Source: CAYUYV01 sp050331455 (lineage in GTDB: Bacteria > Pseudomonadota > Alphaproteobacteria > JAJFIK01). Taken from it: a stretch of DNA of 64,000 nt. Under the pieces are notes generated by a model. That model was not told the origin of the DNA. It saw only the letters and a list, made by a program, of their open reading frames with translations, and did no database searches. Position 1 is the stretch's first letter; each line of letters opens with the position of its first letter. Location of the stretch: NCBI GenBank assembly GCA_050331455.1, contig JBHJGV010000029.1, positions 1-64,000 on the forward strand, in the 5' to 3' direction. Shown here in pieces: positions 25,202-34,506 of the stretch. Both the position numbers and the translations under genes were made by a program.

Positions 25202-25902
25202 TACTGCCCCCGGTCCGCGCCCTCGCCCCGCACTCTCTCGTCGACCTGGCGCGAGAGAATGGCAGCGAATTCGTCCGCAAAGCCTTCGAGGCGGCCCGCA
25301 TAGCGTCCCACCTGGCTGGAAAACCGGTTATAGGCGACGACCGCCGGGATCGCCGCGAGCAAACCCAGCGCCGTGGCAAACAGGGCCTCCGCGATGCCCG
25401 GCGCGACGACGGCAAGGGTGGTGGCCTTGTTCACGCCAATGGCCTGCAGCGTGTTCATGATTCCCCAAACCGTGCCGAACAGGCCGACGAATGGCGCCGT
25501 CGAGCCCACGGTGGCCAGAAAGCCCAACTGACCCTCGACCCGGCCGAGCTCCCGGCTGATGGTGACGGTCATAATGCGGTCGATGCGTTCCTGCAGGCCG
25601 TGGTAGAGCGGCCCCTTTTCCGTGGAGCGCCGCCATTCCCGCATCGCCGCCGCAAAAACGCTTTCCATGGGCGTGGCCGGGCGCCCGCCGATCTGATGGA
25701 CAAGATCCTCGAGCGGCATGCCGGACCAGAACACATCTTCAAACTTGTCCGCCGCCCGTCCGAGCCGGCGCAGCCGCAAAGCCTTGTCCAAAATGATGGC
25801 CCAACTCCAGATGGACGCCATCATCAGACCGATGATGACCAGCTTGACCACGATGTCGGCTCGCATGAATAGAGCCCAAATGGAAAATTCAGGTCCCGGC
25901 AT
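25201..25902 (-). CDS. tolQ: TolQ, MotA/TolQ/ExbB proton channel family protein
   Basis: Three-helix inner-membrane channel that converts the proton gradient into TolA movement. Visible features are the first helix (LVIIGLMMASIWSWAIILDK), the cytoplasmic region with GTPMESVF-like sequence (here ATPMESVFAAAMREW), and the last two helices. Those contain GSTAPFVGLFGTVWGIMNT and ATALGLLAAIPAVVAYNRF, both highly conserved. ATG 25902 is chosen because GGAGAGGA lies just upstream, giving 233 aa. The longer frame to 25926 is less likely. It is first gene of the tol row, 408 bases downstream of ybgC. Confidence 0.96.
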   Translation of the reverse strand: MPGPEFSIWALFMRADIVVKLVIIGLMMASIWSWAIILDKALRLRRLGRAADKFEDVFWSGMPLEDLVHQIGGRPATPMESVFAAAMREWRRSTEKGPLYHGLQERIDRIMTVTISRELGRVEGQLGFLATVGSTAPFVGLFGTVWGIMNTLQAIGVNKATTLAVVAPGIAEALFATALGLLAAIPAVVAYNRFSSQVGRYAGRLEGFADEFAAILSRQVDERVRGEGADRGQ

Positions 25903-26310
25903 GGGTGTCCTCTCCGTATCCAACATCCGTCCTGGGAGCCGCCGGAACAGGGGCCGGCGTCCATGGGACGATCATGGGCTCCGTTCCGCCGCAGGAGTGC
26001 CGGTCCGCTCCGTTGCGGCCGGGGCACATGCATCCCACTCGGACCGACCTTGCGGCTGCATGATCCGCGAAACGATCCGGCATTCAGACCAGCGTTTTGT
26101 GAACCCCAATGGGCAAAGCGATGGCGGAAGAATGAGCTTTCTGCGCCGTCCCCTCCGCCGCAACGTGTCGAGATTTTGGGATCTTTATGACCAAACTGCG
26201 GCCCTGTCGCCTCCATGGCCCTTACTGCGCAATCTTCAGGTCTTGGCTCCAGATCCGACTTCGGACCCGGAGCGCTGCCCGCAGGTCTTCAGCCTCACAG
26301 GCCCCGCGCG
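25903..26310. other. Intergenic gap between ybgC and tolQ, no gene seen
   Basis: A 408-base gap. Open frames here in several phases have no protein-like composition or homology that I can recognise. It separates ybgC from tolQ, genes that usually lie close together, and so may carry the promoter for tolQRAB. An AT-richer stretch around 26170-26200 is the best candidate, but no clear -35/-10 pair is seen. Confidence 0.5.
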
Positions 26311-26820
26311 TCATCGACCCTCTTCTGGCGGTTCGATCGGGGCCACATAGGGCTCCATCAAGGTGACCACATCGCCGGGCAAACGGCGGGGCCGACCTTC
26401 GGCATTGATGCAGGCTGCAAACACGTCGGCTGCGAAAATAAGCTCGTCCCCACGCATGATCCACTGACGGGCTTCGATCCGTGCGCCAATCGCCATGGTG
26501 AATTGGGTGACCACGACAAGAGTGTCGTCGATTCGTGCCGGGCGGTGGAAGGTCATCTCGATCCGGCGGATCGTGAATGCAAGCGGTTCCGCACGGGCCC
26601 ACAGCTCGGCATGGTGGACGCCGGCAAGGCGCAGGCAGTCGCTGCGCCCGCGCTCCAGAAAGCGCAGGTAATTTGCATGGTAGACCATACCGGAAAAGTC
26701 CGTGTCCTCATAATAGATGCGGACAGGCAGGAGATGGCGTGCGCCGAAAAAGGCGCCCCCTGGCGGCAGGCCGGCCCAATCGATTCGATCCTTGTCCGTC
26801 ATGGGCGCCTCTCCGGTCAT
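26311..26820 (-). CDS. ybgC: Tol-Pal associated acyl-CoA thioesterase YbgC
   Basis: Hotdog-fold acyl-CoA thioesterase (169 aa) typically encoded beside tolQ. The active-site motif YYEDTDFSGMVYHANYLRF, with its Asp and adjacent Tyr/His, is clearly present. GRSDCLRLAGV and EMTFHRPARIDDTLVV follow as expected for the family. The start overlaps the ruvB stop by four bases (ATGA), implying coupling to ruvB. The substrate (short or medium acyl-CoA, or phospholipid-linked) is known only from the family. Confidence 0.93.
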   Translation of the reverse strand: MTGEAPMTDKDRIDWAGLPPGGAFFGARHLLPVRIYYEDTDFSGMVYHANYLRFLERGRSDCLRLAGVHHAELWARAEPLAFTIRRIEMTFHRPARIDDTLVVVTQFTMAIGARIEARQWIMRGDELIFAADVFAACINAEGRPRRLPGDVVTLMEPYVAPIEPPEEGR

Positions 26821-27896
26821 TCCGATCGATCCGGCGCCGGAGCATCCAGCGCCGTGAACAAATCCATGGGCTCGGGTTCCAGAAGCGGCGGCGTGAGCCC
26901 CAAATGGGTGAAGGCGACCGGCATCAGGACCCGGCCGCGGGGCGTGCGCGTCCCGAAACCCTGGGGGATCAGATTAGGCTCGACGATATCCTCGAGCGCA
27001 TCCTTGGGCTCCGACAGGGCGGCGGCCACGGTTTCGATGCCCACCGGACCGCCTTCGAAATGGACCGCGATGGTGCGCAGGTAACGATGATCGAGACCGT
27101 CGAAACCCCGCTGGTCCACATCAAGCCGCGACAGGGCCTCGTCGGCCCCCCGGGCGGTAATGGCGGCTGCGCCGCTATGGTCTGCAAAATCCCGAACCCG
27201 GCGCAAAAGGCGGCCCGCGATGCGCGGCGTCCCCCGCGCCCGCCGGGCGATCTCGAGCGCCCCGTCCGCCTCAATGGCCACATCCATCACCCGGGCTCCA
27301 CGCTCTACGATCCGGGTCAGGTCCTCCACGGAGTAAAACTCAAGGCGGATCGGAATGCCGAAACGGTCTCGCAAGGGTGTGCTGAGAAGGCCCATGCGGG
27401 TCGTCGCCGCCACCAGGGTGAAAGGTGCCAGATCGATCTTTACGGAGCGGGCCGCCGGCCCCTCGCCGATAATCAGATCGAGCTGAAAATCCTCCATGGC
27501 CGGATAGAGAATCTCCTCGACGGCCGGGTTGAGCCGGTGGATCTCGTCGATGAACAGGACATCCCTCGGCTGGAGATTGGTCAGGATGGCCGCGAGGTCA
27601 CCCGCCTTCGCGATGACCGGCCCGGAGGTCGCGCGGAAATTGACGCCCAGTTCGCGGGCGACAATCTGGGCCAGGGTCGTCTTGCCGAGGCCCGGCGGGC
27701 CGGACAGGAGCACATGGTCGAGAGCCTCCCCCCGCCCCTTGGCTGCCTCGATGAAAACGGACAGATTTTTGCGCGCCGCGGGCTGGCCGATGAATTCGCC
27801 CATGGCCAAGGGGCGAAGGCTGGTCTCTCCGGCGTCCTCTTCGAGCGGATCTGCGGTGGTCAGGCGCTGCTCCATCATATCGGGCGCGCTCCCCAT
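26817..27896 (-). CDS. ruvB: Holliday junction branch migration ATPase RuvB
   Basis: Hexameric motor that, with RuvA, drives branch migration of Holliday junctions. It is 359 aa. It has the RuvB-specific LRPLAMGEFIGQPAARKNL, Walker A GPPGLGKTTLAQ and Walker B VLFIDEIHRL. Sensor-1 ATTRMGLLSTPLRDRFGI and the C-terminal winged-helix region (GTPRIAGRLLRRVRDF, GFGTRTPRGR) follow. ATG 27896 is the frame start; ATG 27878 (MMEQRL) is a possible alternative. ruvA and ruvC, normally just upstream, are absent. Upstream sequence instead holds a pump remnant on the opposite strand, which suggests a rearrangement junction. Confidence 0.95.
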   Translation of the reverse strand: MGSAPDMMEQRLTTADPLEEDAGETSLRPLAMGEFIGQPAARKNLSVFIEAAKGRGEALDHVLLSGPPGLGKTTLAQIVARELGVNFRATSGPVIAKAGDLAAILTNLQPRDVLFIDEIHRLNPAVEEILYPAMEDFQLDLIIGEGPAARSVKIDLAPFTLVAATTRMGLLSTPLRDRFGIPIRLEFYSVEDLTRIVERGARVMDVAIEADGALEIARRARGTPRIAGRLLRRVRDFADHSGAAAITARGADEALSRLDVDQRGFDGLDHRYLRTIAVHFEGGPVGIETVAAALSEPKDALEDIVEPNLIPQGFGTRTPRGRVLMPVAFTHLGLTPPLLEPEPMDLFTALDAPAPDRSE

Positions 27897-28022
27897 ACTG
27901 TGTGCTTTCTGCCGTGTGCATTGCGTGAACGCGGTCCGGTGCGGGCGGATCGCCCGTTTTTTCGCGTTCGCGGTCTGTTCGTCAGACTATCCAGGTGTTC
28001 GTTCGCTTTCCAGCACCAATGA

Positions 28023-28379
28023 CAACCGCCGGGTAAAGCGGCATTTCGCCCGATGACGTCCTTCGCCTTCCTTCTCGGCATGATCCCGTTGGTCATCGCG
28101 ACGGGGGCCGGGGCCGAAATGCGCCAGGCCTTGGGCACGGCGGTCTTTTTCGGCATGATCGGCGTGACCGTGTTCGGCCTCATCTTCACGCCCATCTGCT
28201 ATGTCCTGATCCAAGGGCTGTGCTGCCATCCGCTGGACCGCCGCTTCGCCTTTTCCTGGACCGTCCGGGGCGGGCGAAACGGCAACGGACCGTCCGGCGA
28301 TGGGCCATCCGGGGGCATGGAGTCCGGGGACAAGGAGTCTGGGGACAGGGGGGGGGCGCGGACGCCGGCCACCGGCTGA
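28023..28379 (+). pseudogene. C-terminal remnant of an RND efflux pump
   Basis: The open frame reads AFRPMTSFAFLLGMIPLVIA and then TGAGAEMRQALGTAVFFGMIGVTVFGLIFTPICYVLI. This is unmistakably the last two membrane helices of an AcrB/HAE1-type pump, where the canonical sequence is RFRPIxMTSFAFxxGxxPL. About 950 residues that should precede it are missing; upstream lies a stop codon at 28020 and then ruvB. The tail after residue about 70 is Gly/Ser/Asp-rich. The fragment is a truncated gene left by a deletion or rearrangement. It is unrelated in position to the intact pump at 7.5-10.7 kb. Confidence 0.85.
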
Positions 28380-28407
28380 TATCAGCCGCAAAAAGGGACG
28401 CACGCAC

Positions 28408-29427
28408 ATGATCCGATCAACGCTCGACACGCGGTTCCTGGTCATCGCGTGTGCTTTCGCCCTCACCATTGTCGGCGGGGCCCCGGCACGGGCGCAGCCG
28501 CCGACCCTGATCTTTCCCGTGACCTGCACCTATGGGCAGGACTGCATCATCCAGAACTATGTGGCCTGGGGCGGCGAGACCCCCCGGGACTATCGCTGCG
28601 GGTCCCTCACCTACCCGACCCACAAGGGCACCGACATTCGGGTTCTGGACCTGGAAACCATGGAACGCGGCGTCACAGTGATGGCCGCGGCGGGCGGCAC
28701 GGTTCGCGGGATCCGGGACGGCATGGCCGACCGATCCGTCAAGACGATCGACAAGGCGGGCCTCAAGGGCCGCGAATGCGGCAATGGCGTGCTTGTTTCC
28801 CATGCGGACGGTTGGTCCACCCAGTATTGTCACATGAAGCGGGGCAGCATCGCGGTCCGCAGCGGAGACGCCGTGCGGGCGGGCACGCCCCTCGGCCAGG
28901 TTGGCCTGTCCGGCAACACGGTGTTTCCCCATCTCCATTTCGTGGTCCGCCAGGGGGACCGGGTCGTCGATCCATTCACAGGACCGGACGGCCGCCCGGC
29001 CTGCGAGGGCGGCGGCGGCACGGTCCTGTGGGATCGCGAGCAGGCGTCTGCGCTGACTTACGAACCGATCCGCATTTTCGGAGCCGGCTTTTCGGGCACC
29101 CCGGTGTCCCAGGACAGCGTCAATGCCGATACCACCTCGCCGGCCACCATCTCGGCCCGCAGCCCGGTCTTTCTGTTCTGGACCCGGCTGATCGGCCTGT
29201 CGCCGCGTTACCGGGTCAAACTCTCGGTCACGGACCCGCGGGGCACGACCATCGTGGACACCTGGCTCGATCCGGTTGACCGCCACAAGGCCGAATGGGT
29301 TTCCTGGACCGGCCGCCGCGGCCCCCTGAATGCCTGGCTCCGCGGCACCTATCGTGGCGCTGTGACGGTCTTCGAAGGCAACCGGACCGTCGTGACCCGC
29401 ACCCAGCAGGTGCGCATCGGGGAGTGA
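28408..29427 (+). CDS. Secreted M23 family metallopeptidase
   Basis: A predicted periplasmic LytM/M23 peptidoglycan endopeptidase, 339 aa. The signal peptide (hydrophobic core FLVIACAFALTIVGG, cut near ARAQ) precedes a metal-binding domain. HKGTDIR (H-x3-D) is there, with HLHFVVR as the second metal motif, so zinc coordination looks intact. Cys residues in CTYGQDC and YRCGS may form disulfides. The C-terminal 100 residues form a separate beta-rich region (VSQDSVNADTTSPATISARS). ATG 28408 with AAGGGA about ten bases upstream is chosen. It lies upstream of the unknown membrane protein gene, which starts 60 bases later. Confidence 0.85.
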   Translation: MIRSTLDTRFLVIACAFALTIVGGAPARAQPPTLIFPVTCTYGQDCIIQNYVAWGGETPRDYRCGSLTYPTHKGTDIRVLDLETMERGVTVMAAAGGTVRGIRDGMADRSVKTIDKAGLKGRECGNGVLVSHADGWSTQYCHMKRGSIAVRSGDAVRAGTPLGQVGLSGNTVFPHLHFVVRQGDRVVDPFTGPDGRPACEGGGGTVLWDREQASALTYEPIRIFGAGFSGTPVSQDSVNADTTSPATISARSPVFLFWTRLIGLSPRYRVKLSVTDPRGTTIVDTWLDPVDRHKAEWVSWTGRRGPLNAWLRGTYRGAVTVFEGNRTVVTRTQQVRIGE

Positions 29428-29487
29428 TCGAGCCGGCCGTTGCGAGATGGTCGGAGGCGGGCGCAGGGGCCATAAGTGGGGCACACG

Positions 29488-30717
29488 ATGGGCACACAGA
29501 CCGGCCATGATCCGTGGCCCGACGTTCTGGGGTGGATCGCACAGCGTGATCTTTCAGGGTCCGTCCTGTCGTCCGAGGCCATGCCTCTCCTGGTGGTCAT
29601 CGCGGCAGCCCTCGCCATTCTCGTCATCGCCCGCCGCGCCTGGGAGGCGGGACGCGGGAGAAACGCCCTCCGCTATGCCCGGTCCTTGAGTCCCGTCGAG
29701 ACCCGCTTCGTGGACGACAGCCTCGCAGACTTGATGGCCCATCTGGAGCGCGTGGGCCTGTCCGTGTTCGGGCGCGCCCTGCTCTATGCCGGGGGCTTTA
29801 TCGCCTTTTTCGCGCTCTGGTTCGGAAGCTGGGCGCTGATCCTTCTCCTCACGGAGCGGTTGCGGCGCATGCTGGCCTTTGATGCGGCCAAAGGCCTGGA
29901 GCGCTTCGTCTGGGGGGCCCAGAGCCTCGATCCTGGTCTTTTGTTCATCAGCCTGTTCGCGAGCTGGGCCTTTGCGCTCGCAACGGTCCAAAATGTGGAC
30001 CGGTTCTCGCCGCGCCTTGCAGCGTGGATCTATCTCTATCTCAACTGGAACCGGGTCAGCGATGCGGCACCGACCCAAGAGGATTTCGCCGGCGACATCG
30101 TCCATTTCGTCCGACAGGGTACGATCCGGCCGGAAACGGGCTTTGAGCCGGGACCATTCCTGCGCCTCGCCTTTCGCCGCAATGCCCATCTGATCCAGGC
30201 CGGCGCGATTATCATGGCAACCCTGACCGGCGTGTCTTTGCTGTTCGCGGTGCACCACTTTCACGTGATCTCGCCGACCGCGATCCGGTATTCTCCCTAT
30301 TCATCCTTCGCTGTGAAGACGGCCTCGCTTTCGGATATCGTCCGGGTGCGGCGGGCCTGCCATCTCTCGCCCAGTCGCGGGGGCGAGCGGTTGACCGCCC
30401 GTTACGACCTTGTGATGCCGGACGGCGAGCGCCTTGCCGTGTGGACCGAAGGCACCGTCACCCCGACGACCCTCCCCATTCTGGAAGCCATCCATGGGGC
30501 CATCGCGCAGACGGACACCCCGTTCGTTCAGGGCTGGCCGGGGGGCGCCCTGCCGCGCAGACCGGCCTATGCCTTCTCCCCCCGATGCCGCAGCCTGCTG
30601 CGCGACAGGCTCGGCCCGGGTGTAGCCGCCTCGGCCTTCCGCATGCTGACCACACCGCCGGGTGAGGCCCAACAGGGCAAGCCCCGACGCGGCACGGCTC
30701 AGCCGGGCAGTTCGTAA
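29488..30717 (+). CDS. Uncharacterised multi-pass membrane protein
   Basis: I do not recognise this 409-residue protein. It has a membrane helix at about residues 30-48 (MPLLVVIAAALAILVIA). Three more lie at about 95-125, 150-175 and 225-250 (AGAIIMATLTGVSLLFAV). A periplasmic or cytoplasmic domain of about 150 residues follows. That domain contains RRACHLSPSRGGERL and PRRPAYAFSPRCRSLL. ATG 29488 has GTGGGG upstream; a GTG at 29476 is less likely. It follows the M23 peptidase gene and may share its transcript, so an envelope role is possible. Its stop lies 19 bases inside the convergent AbgT gene. Confidence 0.6.
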   Translation: MGTQTGHDPWPDVLGWIAQRDLSGSVLSSEAMPLLVVIAAALAILVIARRAWEAGRGRNALRYARSLSPVETRFVDDSLADLMAHLERVGLSVFGRALLYAGGFIAFFALWFGSWALILLLTERLRRMLAFDAAKGLERFVWGAQSLDPGLLFISLFASWAFALATVQNVDRFSPRLAAWIYLYLNWNRVSDAAPTQEDFAGDIVHFVRQGTIRPETGFEPGPFLRLAFRRNAHLIQAGAIIMATLTGVSLLFAVHHFHVISPTAIRYSPYSSFAVKTASLSDIVRVRRACHLSPSRGGERLTARYDLVMPDGERLAVWTEGTVTPTTLPILEAIHGAIAQTDTPFVQGWPGGALPRRPAYAFSPRCRSLLRDRLGPGVAASAFRMLTTPPGEAQQGKPRRGTAQPGSS

Positions 30718-32294
30718 CCGATCCCCGCGCCCGGACCGAGCGGCAGGTTGAGCAGGGCCCAGACGAGGGTCATGACCGAGCCGGCCGCCAGGAACCACAG
30801 GCCATAGGGGATCATCACCGCCATCAGTGAGCCCAGGCCGAAATCGGCGCGCCAGCGTTGGCAGAAGGTGAGCACAAGCGGGAAATAGACCATCAGCGGC
30901 GTGACAATATTGGTCGCGCTGTCCCCGACCCGGTAGGCGGCCGTCGTCATTTCCGGGCTGATATTCAACAACATCAGCATGGGCACCAGGATGGGGGCGA
31001 GAAAAGCCCATTTGGCGCTGGCTGAGCCCACGAAGATGTTCACGCCCGAAGCCAGGAAAATCACCATGACAAGCAAGAGCGGAGCCGGCAGCCCACTGGC
31101 ACGCAACAGATCCGCCCCGGTCACCGCCATGATGATGCCGAGTTTGGACAGTGCGAAAAACTCGACAAAATGGGCGGCCACGAAGGCGAGCACGATATAA
31201 TAGCTCATGGAGGACATGGAGGCGGTCATCATGTCCACCACGTCCCGGTGGCTGCGGATCGTCCGTGCACTGGCCCCATAGGCGATCGATGCGCCGAGAA
31301 ACACGATGAAGAAATAGGCCACCAGAGAGGTATAAAAGGGGCGGAGCTGATAGGCGGGATCGACACTCAAATCCCGCAAGGGCGCGCCGGGACCGAAACC
31401 CAGATAGGCCCACAGGGCCGTCACGCCAAGCACGACGAGACCGGCCAGACGCAGGCCCCTGGATTCGCCTTGCGAGAGGTCGCCGTCCCGGGCGCCCCCT
31501 TCGTCCGCTCCCGGCAGCGCTGTCCAGGGGCCGAGGCGCGGCTCGATCAGGCGGTCGGTGACGTACCAGATGACGGGCATGTAAGCGAACAGCATGATCG
31601 CCATGAAGAACCAGTTGCCCGCGATCGTGGCGGTCCAGTCCGAGACCAGGATCTGGGCGCCCTCTTCGGTGATGCCGAACAGCAGCGCATCAAGCTGTCC
31701 GGGGAGCAGATTGGCTGAAAAGCCCCCCGAGACGCCCGCAAAGGCGGCCGCGATCCCGGCAATGGGATGTCGTCCGGCACCGGCATAAATGACCCCTGCG
31801 AGGGGGATCAACACCACATAGGCCGCATCGACCGCCAGATTGCTCATCATGGCGAGGAAAGCCACGGCCGGTGTCAGCAGGGCGGTCGGAGCCCGCCGCA
31901 TGCCGGCCCGCATGGCCGCCCCGAACAGGCCGACCCGCTCCGCGACCCCTGCCCCCAGCATGACCACGAGCACAAGGCCCAGGGGACGAAAGCCCATGAG
32001 CGTTTCCGGCATCTGGGTGAGAAAATGGCGCAGTTGCTCGCCGCTGAGCAGGCTCTGAGCCTCGATCACCTCTTTCGTGACCGGGTTGACCGCACTCAGC
32101 CCGGTTGCCGCCGCGTTGGCACTGACCAGGACGACCGCGACCATGAGCCAGACAAAGATGAGCACCGGGTCCGGCAGGCCGTTTCCGGTCCGCTCGATCC
32201 AGCCCAGAACGCCCTTCAACTCCGACGGCGGCGCACCCGCCGTCCCCGCGCCCTGCCCTGTGCTCTCGCCCCCACCCTGGTTTTGCTCACTCAT
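30699..32294 (-). CDS. AbgT family transporter
   Basis: Polytopic inner-membrane protein (531 aa) of the AbgT family, whose members import p-aminobenzoyl-glutamate or export sulfonamides. Recognisable segments are GWIERTGNGLPDPVLIFVWL, MLGAGVAERVGLFGAAMRA, PTALLTPAVAFLAMMSNLAVD, SGVNIFVGSASAKWAFLAP and SPEMTTAAYRVGDSATNIVTP. All are conserved in the family. ATG 32294 has GGAGG upstream. The C-terminal 19 bases overlap the convergent unknown gene. folP elsewhere in the window uses the same p-aminobenzoate chemistry, but no functional link is evident. Confidence 0.9.
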   Translation of the reverse strand: MSEQNQGGGESTGQGAGTAGAPPSELKGVLGWIERTGNGLPDPVLIFVWLMVAVVLVSANAAATGLSAVNPVTKEVIEAQSLLSGEQLRHFLTQMPETLMGFRPLGLVLVVMLGAGVAERVGLFGAAMRAGMRRAPTALLTPAVAFLAMMSNLAVDAAYVVLIPLAGVIYAGAGRHPIAGIAAAFAGVSGGFSANLLPGQLDALLFGITEEGAQILVSDWTATIAGNWFFMAIMLFAYMPVIWYVTDRLIEPRLGPWTALPGADEGGARDGDLSQGESRGLRLAGLVVLGVTALWAYLGFGPGAPLRDLSVDPAYQLRPFYTSLVAYFFIVFLGASIAYGASARTIRSHRDVVDMMTASMSSMSYYIVLAFVAAHFVEFFALSKLGIIMAVTGADLLRASGLPAPLLLVMVIFLASGVNIFVGSASAKWAFLAPILVPMLMLLNISPEMTTAAYRVGDSATNIVTPLMVYFPLVLTFCQRWRADFGLGSLMAVMIPYGLWFLAAGSVMTLVWALLNLPLGPGAGIGYELPG

Positions 32295-32454
32295 CCCGGA
32301 ACCCTCCTCACCGGGCCGCCACATTCCATGTGTTGCGCACCCGCTGCCCAAAATCACTGCTCCAGCACCCATTCCAGGCCCCAGACATCTTTCACAAGCC
32401 TAACGGAGATTGCAGGGACTGCACTCTGGATTTTTTTGGGGATGGGCGGTCGCG

Positions 32455-33256
32455 GCGCTCGCCTGTCGTGCCGGACAGAAGATCGACGCGGACGCCTTCG
32501 ACTATGTCTGCAAGCTCGACCTCGATCTGCGCCTGCCGCCGCGCTATTTCGAAATGTTGATGGACCGCATGGAGGCCAATCCCACCATCGCGACCTGCAG
32601 CGGCAAGGCCTATATCGAGGAGAACGGCGCGTTTCGGCCCGAGCGCCACGGCGACGACACCTCCCTCGGCATGACCAAATTTTACCGGACCGACCGGCTC
32701 AAGGCGATCGGCGGCTTCGTGCGCGACATGAATTGGGACGGCATCGATTGCCACCAGTGCCGGATGCAGGGCGGACTGGCCTGCAGTTGGGACGATCCGG
32801 AACTGCGCGTTGTCCATCTGCGGCCCATGGGATCGAGCCAGAAGGGCATCATCACCGGCAAGATCCGCTACGGCTACGCCCTATTATATGGGCACGGGCC
32901 TCCTTTACCTGACCGCCAGCGCCCTGACCCGGGTCAATCAACGGCCCTATCTGCTAGGCAGCACCGCGGTCCTGTGGGGCTGGATCGAGGCCAAACTCAA
33001 GGGCAAGCCCCGGTTCGAGCGCCCGAAAAGCGGTTTCGTGCTGCCCTATGACCGCTGGATGCGCAGCACCTTGGGCAAGCAGATCGACCGTACATTGACG
33101 GACTCGGATCTCGTGCGCATGGCCGGCCTCGACCCCCAGGCCGTGGCCACCTATTGGCGCAGCTATCGCAAAGGCGCCAAGGGCCAATACTGGACCTGCG
33201 TCTGGGCCCTTTACGTGCTCACCCAGTGGTGCAGCCGGCATGGGGTTGGGATATAA
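32455..33256 (+). pseudogene. Family-2 glycosyltransferase, truncated and frameshifted
   Basis: Two frames together give the C-terminal two thirds of an alphaproteobacterial family-2 glycosyltransferase. The first frame runs from AGQKIDADAFDYVCKLDLDL through TCSGKAYIEENG, GMTKFYRTDRLKAIGGF, WDGIDCHQCRM and HLRPMGSSQKG to GKIRYGYA near 32880. The second picks up at YYMGTGLLYLTASALTRV and continues to 33256. A net one-base frameshift lies at about 32878-32884. The N-terminal nucleotide-sugar-binding half (about 70-90 residues with the first Asp motif) is missing, so it is a pseudogene rather than a simple sequencing error. Confidence 0.85.
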
Positions 33257-33374
33257 GGGCGCGACACCCCCCCTCCCTTTCGCAGAAGAAATCGCCCGTC
33301 AAAGACGCTTTGGACCAATGGGGGGCTGGCACCGTGTGATGCATTCGTACACAGATTGATGAGGAGATTGCCCC

Positions 33375-34175
33375 ATGGCAAAAGCACTGGACTTGTTCAA
33401 GCTGGACGGCAAGGTCGCTGTCGTGACCGGGGGCGCCAAGGGTCTTGGTTATTTCATGGCCGAGGGGCTCGCCGAGGCGGGCGCCGATGTGGTGATCTGT
33501 GGACGGGGCAAAAGTGGCGGGCTGGAGGATGCACGCGAGCGCATCGAACGCAGCGGGCGTCAATGCCTCGCAATCGAATGCGATGTCAGCAATGAAAATG
33601 CCGTGGTTGCGATGGCCGCGCGGGTCAAGGAGCACTTCGGGCGATGCGATATCCTCATTAACAATGCCGGCCTCGGCGGCGTCACGCCTTCGGTCAATCT
33701 CAGTGCCGATGATTTTGCGCGGATGATGGACGTCAACCTGACAGGCATGTTTCTGTGCGCTCGTGAGATCGGTAAGCTGATGATCGCGCAGGGCGGAGGA
33801 TGCATCATCAACCTGTCGAGCGAGAACGGCCAAGTCGGCTTCTCGGCCGGTATGACCCATTACGCCACGAGCAAGAGCGGCGCGATCGGCATGACACGCT
33901 CGCTGGCGGTCGAATGGGGAAAGCACGGCATTCGGGTCAACGCGATTCTCCCCGGTAATATGGAGGAGGGTATGATGGAGTTCCTGCAGGACAAGGAGGG
34001 CCCGCTCCATCAGGCATTGGCGCCGCCCTTGCTGGGTCTGACGCCCCTGGGCTCATTCGGCACCGGCGATGATATGAAGGGGGCGGCGGTTTTTCTCGCC
34101 TCTGAAGCCGGGCGTTATGTCACCGGAGCCATGCTCGTCGTGGACGGAGGTTTCACGATCAACAGTGGCCTTTGA
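33375..34175 (+). CDS. SDR family NAD(P)-dependent oxidoreductase
   Basis: A classical short-chain dehydrogenase/reductase, 266 aa. The cofactor motif is TGGAKGLGYF. The NNAG structural motif is in DILINNAGLGG. The catalytic Ser is in INLSSENGQV and the Tyr/Lys in YATSKSGAIG, with RSLAVEWGKHGIRVNAI after it. It resembles gluconate 5-dehydrogenase/3-oxoacyl-reductase-type enzymes. The substrate cannot be read from the sequence. ATG 33375 has GAGGAG upstream. It sits between a dead glycosyltransferase and tRNA-Leu. Confidence 0.9.
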   Translation: MAKALDLFKLDGKVAVVTGGAKGLGYFMAEGLAEAGADVVICGRGKSGGLEDARERIERSGRQCLAIECDVSNENAVVAMAARVKEHFGRCDILINNAGLGGVTPSVNLSADDFARMMDVNLTGMFLCAREIGKLMIAQGGGCIINLSSENGQVGFSAGMTHYATSKSGAIGMTRSLAVEWGKHGIRVNAILPGNMEEGMMEFLQDKEGPLHQALAPPLLGLTPLGSFGTGDDMKGAAVFLASEAGRYVTGAMLVVDGGFTINSGL

Positions 34176-34506
34176 GCCGCGCCATGTCTTACCGACGCAT
34201 GGGAATGCTCTTTGTCGGCACACAGACAGGCACCAGGCATTGCCCAGGCAATCGTCATCTCGCACGGGCCTGTAAAAACAGTCGGGGAGCGGACCACAGG
34301 CCGGTCCTCCCCTCGCCCACATCTGCGAAAATTTGAACGGACTCGTTTTGGCCGCCGGCATATTCGTGCCTGAATGCGGAGCTTTAGAGGACGGACATCC
34401 CACATTCGGCGAGGTTGGAAACGGCAAAAAACAACGCTCATGCGCGGCGGTGAGACGCCGTTTCCATAGTGGATGTCATGATTGAAAGTGATGTCATGAT
34501 TGACAT
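34176..34506. other. Intergenic gap next to tRNA-Leu with a direct repeat
   Basis: 331 bases without a credible gene. The only clear structure is a 14-bp direct repeat GATGTCATGATTGA at 34472-34485 and 34490-34503, an 18-base period, ending three bases from the tRNA 3' end. On the minus strand, downstream of the tRNA, a short CGGCG/CGCCG stem (34445-34460) is followed by a T6 run (34426-34431), possibly a weak tRNA terminator. Confidence 0.6.

Noticed and set aside
32330..32410. Possible minus-strand remnant of a glyoxalase/VOC protein (reads VKDVWGLEWVLEQ then stop)
   Set aside because: Only about 13 residues are suggestive and no upstream frame extends it, so there is not enough to support a feature.
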